From positions 19,604,143-19,668,142 of the forward strand of contig CM072897.1 in the NCBI GenBank assembly GCA_037013685.1: DNA of 64,000 nt, given 5' to 3'. Below are positions 59,501-64,000 of this stretch, piece after piece; the stretch's first letter is position 1, and every line of letters starts with the position of its first letter. The notes below the pieces were generated by a model that saw nothing but the letters and a program-made list of their open reading frames with translations, made no database searches and was not told where the DNA came from. The position numbers were made by a program, and so were the translations under genes. This stretch comes from Acridotheres tristis (Eukaryota > Chordata > Aves > Passeriformes > Sturnidae).

Positions 59501-62192
59501 TGGGAGGGACTTGACCATGCCTTGACCTTACTCCAGAGCTCAGGTTTTATTCCTTCTCATTGGTGCACAGGCAATCCAATCCAGAAATCCGTGCTTTCAT
59601 GATGGAGAAGGGCTTTGGTGAAGATTACAAAAAATTAGAGTCTTTCTACATCCAGAGGTAAGGTCAGGGCACCCAGGGCCTGCAGCTGCACTGTGTGACC
59701 AGCTCAAATGTCTTCTGTCATAGGGACAGCAGATGTCCTTTTCAGGAGCATCCCCATTGGTCATGTCTCCCTGACTCCAAAAGGGAACATTTTAGTGGGA
59801 GATTGACCACAAAAAAGCCTGGGGATGAAGAGAAAGAAGCCCCATAAGGGGCTATGTTCTCTCCCTTCTCCTTCAGAGGCACCTCCACATCCCACTGAGA
59901 ATGTTGGAAGTATCTGCACTGCTCCTTAGGCTGTATGTATCCACCAAAGAGGGAATCAGTGGGATCACCCAAAACTCGCTACTTTTCTCACTCCAGGCTT
60001 CTGGACATCGTCTCCTCCCTTGGCAAAGGTTATATTGTATGGCAGGAGGTGTTTGACAACGACGTGAAGGTGAGAGCTGCCTGTGCTGGGGTGAACAGTG
60101 CCAGCACCCACCTGACACACTGCTGTGCTCTGGGGGGCTGTGCTCAGGTGAACAGTGCCAGCACCCACCTGACACACTGCTGTGCTCTGGGGGGGCTGTG
60201 CTGAGGTGAACAGTGCCAGCACCCACCTGACACACTGCTGTGCTCTGGGGGGGCTGTGCTGAGGTGAACAGTGCCAGCACCCACCTGACACACTGCTGTG
60301 CTCTGGGGGGGCTGTGCTGAGGTGAACAGTGCCAGCACCCACCTGACACACTGCTGTGCTCTGGGGGGGCTGTGCTCAGGTGAACAGTGCCAGCACCCAC
60401 CTGACACACTGCTGTGCTCTGGGGGGCTGTGCTGAGGTGAACAGTGCCAGCACCCACCTGACACACTCCTGTGCTCTGGGGGCCCATGCTTGTGGGAGTT
60501 ACTCTCTAATGGGACGGGGTTGATCTCGAGATGGTGCTGCCAGTGAGATGCCCTCATCATGGCTTTGTCACACTGCTGACAATGCTCTGCTGCCTCTAGG
60601 ATGCAGGTTTTAACCCTGCCCAGGACACTGCAAATGGCCTTACCCCTCCTTCTGTTGTTCCTGCACACCAGATGGGAAGTGGCTCAAAAATCAAGCCCTT
60701 GTCTGCCTCAGCTTCGTTTTGGGGGTGTGGAGGGGCCAGGGCACTTTGCTCGGGGGAAGCAGGTAATGCTTCTATCACTGCACTGATCCCCTGCCCCGTG
60801 TTCACCTGTGCTCCTCAGCTGAGGCCTGACACTATCATCCACGTGTGGAAGGAGAACAAGATGCAGTACCTGAAAGAGATGGCCAATGTCACCAGGTCTG
60901 GATACCAGGCTCTGCTCTCTGCACCCTGGTACCTCAACCGCATCTCCTACGGGCAGGACTGGATAGAAGCCTATAAGGTGGAGCCCTTGAACTTTGAAGG
61001 TGTGTTCCTTGTGCCCCCTTTCTGCATGGCAGCTGTCTTGGCACTCAGAGGTAGTGCCAGAACTGGCTCTTTTGCTGTCCCCTCCACAGGCAGTCCTGAG
61101 CAGAAGGCCCTGGTGATAGGTGGTGAGGCCTGCATGTGGGGTGAATATGTGGATGTCACCAACCTGACTCCCAGGCTCTGGTAAGGGAGGCCACAAGGAC
61201 ATCACTTGAGTCATGTGAGGCTGTGCTTGCATCCCTTTTCTTTGCCATCAAGTGTCATGTGCTGAACTCATGGGGTTGGTCTGCACACGATGCCTGTCCC
61301 CTCTGTGTTGGTAACAGCTTCGGTGAGGCTGAGATGAGAGTTTGCAAGGCTGTAACAACCTGCTGCTGCAACCAGGTTGTGTGTAACTGTCATCTATCCT
61401 GTCACCCTGGTCTGCTCCTGATGGGCATGGGTCCAGGAATAGGTCTTGGGATACTCTGAAGCCTTTGTGTGTGGAAAGATGCTGGTCAGGAAAGTGTTTG
61501 GGAGTTCAGGGCTTCAGGTGAGAAGCTTTTGAGCACCCCCCTGTCCTGACTGCCTGTCCCTTGTCTTCAAGGCCGAGAGGTGGGGCCGTAGCTGAAAGAC
61601 TCTGGAGTAATGAGACTGTCAGGGACGTGGAAGATGCATACGCCCGGCTGGTGGAGTTCCGCTGCACCCTGCTTGGGTAACCATCCTGGGACAGCTGCCC
61701 TTGCACCACTGCTGTGGGGCTCAGCCTTGGGAGGGCAGTGAGGGAGAAGGGCTCTCTGTGCTGCAAAATGACCCTTGTTCTTCTGGAAAGCCCTGATTTT
61801 TCTGCTGCCTGTGCATGGGCAGAGCTTGCTTTGTGCAGCACTGGAAGAGCACTTCTTCTGGTGGCTCTGGTGAGGAGAGGGCTTTGTGCTGAGGAAGGAG
61901 AGGACTTGTCAGCTCTTGCCACTCCTCCTGTAGCACCAGCTTCCCCAGGAAACCTGTTCTCACCCTGTGTTCCCACACATGATATAAGCACGGGATGAAA
62001 ACTGCTCTCTCCTTGTCACACCTGAAACGGGGCACCCGTGGCCACGCTGTGCCACTGGAAGCCCTCAAATGCAGTGGTGGCTCTACTTGTGCCCTCTCCC
62101 TGATGCCATCCTTCTGTTCTCTTCCCAGGCGTGGTGTCCAGGCACAGCCTCTCTACGTTGGATACTGTGACCATGAATTTGGTGGGGTTTGA
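53225..62192 (+). CDS. HEXA: Beta-hexosaminidase subunit alpha, complete 14-exon gene
   Basis: Lysosomal glycoside hydrolase (family GH20) removing terminal GlcNAc/GalNAc. With the beta subunit and GM2 activator it degrades ganglioside GM2. Fourteen GT-AG exons total 1593 nt, 530 residues (human 529). As I recall the human gene, twelve exons have the same length; exon 2 is 6 nt longer and exon 11 is 3 nt shorter. A signal peptide covers about 1-27 (Leu-rich, ending PAGA), followed by the N-terminal GH20b-like domain and the catalytic barrel. Catalytic D324-E325 lie in HLGGDEVDF. Pocket residues R180, D209, H264, Y422, W461 and E463 are kept, as are disulfide cysteines 65/106, 279/330 and 506/523. 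N424-R425 (WYLNRISYG) match the alpha-specific human Asn423-Arg424 that bind sulfated sugar, which separates it from HEXB. ARIH1 lies upstream in divergent orientation, as in mammals. Confidence 0.97.
53478..56188 (+). other. HEXA intron 1
   Basis: 2.7 kb. CpG-rich only in its first 100 bp, then ordinary sequence. No repeat element, RNA gene or exon recognised. The 212-codon antisense frame at 54,958-55,596 has no domain or composition signature of a real protein. Confidence 0.65.
56189..56287 (+). CDS. HEXA: HEXA exon 2
   Basis: 99 nt, residues 85-117 plus one base of Tyr118: [17 protein letters not shown] then [16 protein letters not shown]. The TTTGCAG acceptor and GTGAGT donor keep the human phase. 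It is two codons longer than human exon 2. This is the least conserved exon, but TPGC and the phase anchor it. Confidence 0.9.
56558..56623 (+). CDS. HEXA: HEXA exon 3
   Basis: 66 nt completing Tyr118 and coding residues 119-139 ([20 protein letters not shown], then R). Same length as human. The human N-glycosylation sequon at this junction (NYT) is absent; here it reads SYK. Confidence 0.94.
56781..56827 (+). CDS. HEXA: HEXA exon 4
   Basis: 47 nt, residues 140-155 ([16 protein letters not shown]). Same length as human. The NGT at 153-155 is a potential glycosylation site not seen in the human sequence. CTGCAG acceptor, GTGAGT donor. Confidence 0.94.
57154..57264 (+). CDS. HEXA: HEXA exon 5
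   Basis: 111 nt, residues 156-192: [18 protein letters not shown] then [12 protein letters not shown] and RAILETL. R180 matches the substrate-binding human Arg178. The NET sequon at 159 matches human Asn157. The donor is GTAGGG. Confidence 0.96.
57265..57746 (+). other. HEXA intron 5
   Basis: 482 bp, no repeat or other element recognised. The neighbouring intron 4 (56,828-57,153) is also empty. Confidence 0.6.
57747..57848 (+). CDS. HEXA: HEXA exon 6
   Basis: 102 nt, residues 193-226 ([20 protein letters not shown], then [14 protein letters not shown]). It holds the HWHIVDD core of the GH20 barrel, with D209 at the human Asp207 position. Confidence 0.96.
57937..58069 (+). CDS. HEXA: HEXA exon 7
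   Basis: 133 nt, residues 227-270 plus one base of Gly271. It includes [19 protein letters not shown], with H264 at the human His262 position. GTGAGG donor. Confidence 0.96.
58070..59089 (+). other. HEXA intron 7
   Basis: 1 kb intron whose middle (about 58,370-58,580) looks like a solo retroviral LTR in minus orientation. The flanks show nothing recognisable. Confidence 0.6.
58370..58580 (-). mobile_element. Probable solo ERV LTR in HEXA intron 7, edges uncertain
   Basis: On the minus strand a CCAAT box (58,529-58,525) is followed about 35 bp later by TATAAAA (58,489-58,483). AATAAA follows at 58,467-58,462, then ACTTGTCTCTTTCTTTC. CCAAT-TATA-AATAAA in this close order is the layout of a retroviral LTR core. 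No gag, pol or env sequence is nearby, so it would be a solo LTR. I could not fix TG/CA termini or a target-site duplication. Confidence 0.4.
59090..59270 (+). CDS. HEXA: HEXA exon 8 (catalytic)
   Basis: 181 nt, residues 271-330 plus two bases of Trp331. It contains [19 protein letters not shown] and then [20 protein letters not shown]324-E325 are the catalytic pair. The NST sequon at 297 matches human Asn295. The human GSEP loop reads GKVP (282-285). Confidence 0.96.
59571..59657 (+). CDS. HEXA: HEXA exon 9
   Basis: 87 nt completing Trp331 and coding residues 332-359 plus two bases of Arg360 ([20 protein letters not shown], then KLESFYIQ). Same length as human; GTAAGG donor. Confidence 0.95.
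59658..59996 (+). other. HEXA intron 9
   Basis: 339 bp of ordinary intron with no feature recognised. HEXA intron 8 (59,271-59,570) is likewise empty. Confidence 0.6.
59997..60069 (+). CDS. HEXA: HEXA exon 10
   Basis: 73 nt completing Arg360 and coding residues 361-384 ([20 protein letters not shown], then NDVK). Its GTGAGA donor is followed within about 20 bp by the intronic minisatellite. Confidence 0.95.
60091..60484 (+). repeat. Minisatellite, 7 copies of a 57/58-bp unit
   Basis: The unit begins GTGAACAGTGCCAGCACCC, continues ACCTGACACACTGCTGTGCT and ends in a G-run plus CTGTGCTSAG. Copies start at 60,091, 60,148, 60,206, 60,264, 60,322, 60,380 and 60,437. Length varies with the G-run (six or seven G). 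Copies are nearly identical, so the array is young or homogenised. It begins 22 bp after the exon 10 splice donor. Long antisense frames across it are repeat by-products. Confidence 0.95.
60485..60818 (+). other. HEXA intron 10, 3' part
   Basis: Sequence between the minisatellite and exon 11; nothing recognised. Confidence 0.6.
60819..60999 (+). CDS. HEXA: HEXA exon 11
   Basis: 181 nt, residues 385-444 plus one base of Gly445: [20 protein letters not shown], then [15 protein letters not shown]. One codon shorter than human, where the human IPV loop lies. It holds Y422, N424 and R425. NVT at 407 is a potential extra sequon. Donor GTGTGT is weak. Confidence 0.94.
61090..61180 (+). CDS. HEXA: HEXA exon 12
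   Basis: 91 nt completing Gly445 and coding residues 446-474 plus two bases of Trp475 ([19 protein letters not shown], then [10 protein letters not shown]). W461 and E463 line the active site as human Trp460 and Glu462. NLT at 469 is a potential sequon absent in human. Confidence 0.96.
61181..61571 (+). other. HEXA intron 12
   Basis: 391 bp, unique-looking; nothing recognised. Confidence 0.6.
61572..61676 (+). CDS. HEXA: HEXA exon 13
   Basis: 105 nt completing Trp475 and coding residues 476-509 plus two bases of Gly510 ([18 protein letters not shown], then [16 protein letters not shown]). The acceptor is TTCAAG, less usual than CAG. Length and phase match human. Confidence 0.94.
61677..62128 (+). 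other. HEXA intron 13
   Basis: 452 bp with a GTAACC donor; nothing recognised. Confidence 0.6.
62129..62192 (+). CDS. HEXA: HEXA exon 14, C-terminus and stop
   Basis: 64 nt coding residues 510-530 ([20 protein letters not shown], then V) and TGA at 62,190-62,192. Cys523 pairs with Cys506 as in human. CCCAG acceptor; same length as human. Confidence 0.95.
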
Positions 62193-62370
62193 AGGGAGAG
62201 CCCCACTGCCTTCCATCTCTGTGCACACGGGAGGAATGTGCCCCCCTCAAAAGGGCAGAGGGACCCCTTCCCACCCCACCTTCTGCTCTGGCTTCATTGC
62301 AATGAACATTTCTTTTGCCTTGGCAGGCACTCATTGCCTCTTTTTCTATTTTTATTTCTTTAAATCTATA

Positions 62371-62376
62371 AATAAA
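62371..62376 (+). terminator. HEXA: HEXA polyadenylation signal
   Basis: AATAAA about 180 bp after the stop codon, in a T-rich then A-rich context, giving a short 3' UTR. It is the first canonical signal after the HEXA stop; a cleavage site near 62,390 is likely. Confidence 0.7.
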
Positions 62377-62399
62377 TGACCCCAAAGAGGAAAAAGGTG

Positions 62400-63890
62400 C
62401 CTATTCCTGCTCATCTGGGGCTTGGGACACCGTGCAAGGGTTAGCAGGAGATGGGCAGGGCTTGCTCCAGAGATGCTGGTGGAGAAGCTTGCCTGGTGCC
62501 TACTCAGCTGGATAAACTGTGCTCAGCTTCTGCTGCTGTCCCAGGGTTTCCTTCTGCAGTCACGTTGTGCTCTGGGGTCCTGTCCTTGTCCTTCCTCTCT
62601 CCTCTGATGACTAGGCCTGCAAGCCACCACCTCTGCTGCCCTAAACCCTGGCTGCTGCCACCTCCTCTGGCTTCTCAGCAGATGACACCCTGGAGCCTCT
62701 TTGAGGAGCCCTTGCAAATCTGCTGAGTGGTGCATGGGTATTATAAAATCTCTGCTCAGCTCTTCAGGCTCCCACCTCTGCCTGGGGATTTGGCCAACTG
62801 ACCCGTCCTCCTCCTGCTCTGTTATATTCTCAGGGTGAGGAGCTCAGGTCCAGATCTCCTCCAGCCAGAGGGTTAGGTTTTTATGGTGTTTTCCTTGGAG
62901 AAGAAACCAGTGGTGCTGCTGTCCCATTGAACTGGGACAGGTCCTTCGATGGTTGGGATTGCCATGCTGGAAACAGCATTCAGCTGAAAGCAGGGAATCT
63001 CTCACAAGAAATCCTGCCTGGCTGGAACTGTTGTATGTGTGTCTTGGTCTTAAGTGAGTGAGATGTGCTGTTATGGCTGGAAAACTTTTATGACTGAACT
63101 TTAAATTAAAAATAGTGAATTAACAGTTATTACTGCCTCCTATTTTTAAAAGTCAGATTTTTTTCCTTTTTTTCCCCCAAATGTGCTGTATCGTGGTACC
63201 GTGGCTGGTGTTTTTGTCACTGCAGGGAGCTGCTGCCAGCAGGGATGGGGCAAGCAGGACCCTGGCTCTGGGAAGGGTGCTCTGTTCCCAAGAATGTTCC
63301 TCTGTTCCTACAGATGATGCTGTGCAGGAGAGGCTCTTCATGACCCTATCCCAGCTCCCTGCCCTCATTCCACCTACCGTTCTGCCTTGCTGGGCTCCCT
63401 TTCTCCCATAGCCAGGTGTGAGAGCCCCCAGGGCTTGCGATACCCATGGAGGACCTCCCCAACATGGCACTTTCCACTGAAGCCTGGTATTGTGATCCAG
63501 GTTAAACATCACCCATGATCCCATTCCCCAGGGTCTCTGCACCAGCATCCTCCCAAAACCACTATCATGGAGGTGGCTCTGTGACGTTTCCACCCTTGGA
63601 CGGGCCGGGATCCCGGAAGCACCCTGCTTTCCCTGCCGCGCCTTTGCCGGGTGGCCCGTTCCTTCCAGAACATCTATTTTGGTCGTGTAAAACTTGCCGG
63701 GGAGCAGGGAACAGGGAACAGGCAGCGTGTGAATCACTCGGGGCCAACGGGTTTAAAAATAAACCCAAGCGGCGGCGAGGAGCAGCCGCCAAGCCCCCGG
63801 ATTCCGGCAGGATTGTGCTCCACACGTCCCAAACCCACCCGTGGGCACTGGCACCAGCCAGGGGAGTTTATTGGGACACGCTTGCAGGGG
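62400..63890. other. Region downstream of HEXA
   Basis: No gene recognised. CpG content rises near 63,590-63,800 (CGGGCCGGGATCCCGG, GCGGCGGCGAGG), which could mark the approach to the next gene. In mammals that neighbour is CELF6, but no coding match is visible before the window ends. Confidence 0.5.
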
Positions 63891-63899
63891 CAGGCAACT

Positions 63900-64000
63900 G
63901 TGTGCATCGTGTGTGTGTGCTTGTAAACACGTATGTGCAGCGGGTGTGTGCAATGTGCGTGTGTATTATGTGTGTGCTTGCAAACACGTGTGCATTGTGT
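63900..64000 (+). repeat. TG-rich tandem repeat, period about 57 bp, cut by window end
   Basis: GTGTGCTTGTAAACACGT (around 63,915) recurs as GTGTGCTTGCAAACACGT (around 63,972), spaced 57 bp, within alternating TG sequence. At least 1.7 units are visible and the array continues past the edge. Confidence 0.65.

Noticed and set aside
60091..60484. Regularly spaced repeats resembling a CRISPR array
   Set aside because: Copies are contiguous with no unique spacers, and the genome is vertebrate.
59873..60487. 204-codon minus-strand frame with repeated [13 protein letters not shown] units
   Set aside because: It is a translation of the HEXA intron 10 minisatellite; the same unit reads open in several frames.
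53225..62192. Calling this gene HEXB instead of HEXA
   Set aside because: It has Asn-Arg after WYL, as in alpha subunits (beta has Asp-Leu), exon lengths match HEXA, and ARIH1 is the neighbour.
63590..63830. First exon of CELF6
   Set aside because: CpG content rises, but no CELF-type RNA-recognition or N-terminal coding sequence can be read before the window ends.

Overview
The window looks like vertebrate nuclear DNA from a bird, probably a songbird. Genes are split into short GT-AG exons over kilobase introns, the two gene starts lie in CpG islands, and the dispersed repeats are CR1 retrotransposon 3' ends of the avian type. The songbird guess rests only on the CR1 subtype and is weak. There are no bacterial-style operons and no CRISPR array. 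I found no tRNA or rRNA gene.

Two genes account for all the coding sequence I can support, and they point away from each other. Positions 1-44,634 (minus strand) hold ARIH1, the Ariadne-1 RBR ubiquitin ligase. Eleven exons are present and read in frame for 401 codons: the acidic/Gly-rich N-terminus, the UBA-like region, RING1, IBR and RING2 with its catalytic cysteine. The C-terminal Ariadne domain and the 3' UTR lie beyond the left edge. Intron 1 alone is 21 kb. Positions 53,225-62,192 (plus strand) hold a complete 14-exon HEXA, the alpha subunit of lysosomal beta-hexosaminidase, 530 residues long. Its polyadenylation signal is at 62,371.

The 8.6 kb between the two start codons carries several CR1 fragments and no gene I recognise. 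ARIH1 and HEXA are also divergent neighbours in mammals, so this is conserved synteny. The two proteins act in unrelated processes: cytosolic ubiquitin transfer with cullin-RING ligases, and lysosomal ganglioside breakdown. Nothing suggests a shared pathway, although both starts carry YY1-like motifs.

Non-coding features worth noting are a seven-copy 57/58-bp minisatellite in HEXA intron 10, a second 57-bp-period repeat running off the right edge, a probable solo retroviral LTR in HEXA intron 7, a CpG-dense patch with a YY1-like site deep in ARIH1 intron 1, and a G-quadruplex-forming run near the ARIH1 promoter. I did not find a new biological system. The most biologically interesting observation is that two alpha-subunit loops of HEXA, which in human contact the GM2-activator complex, are not conserved here.
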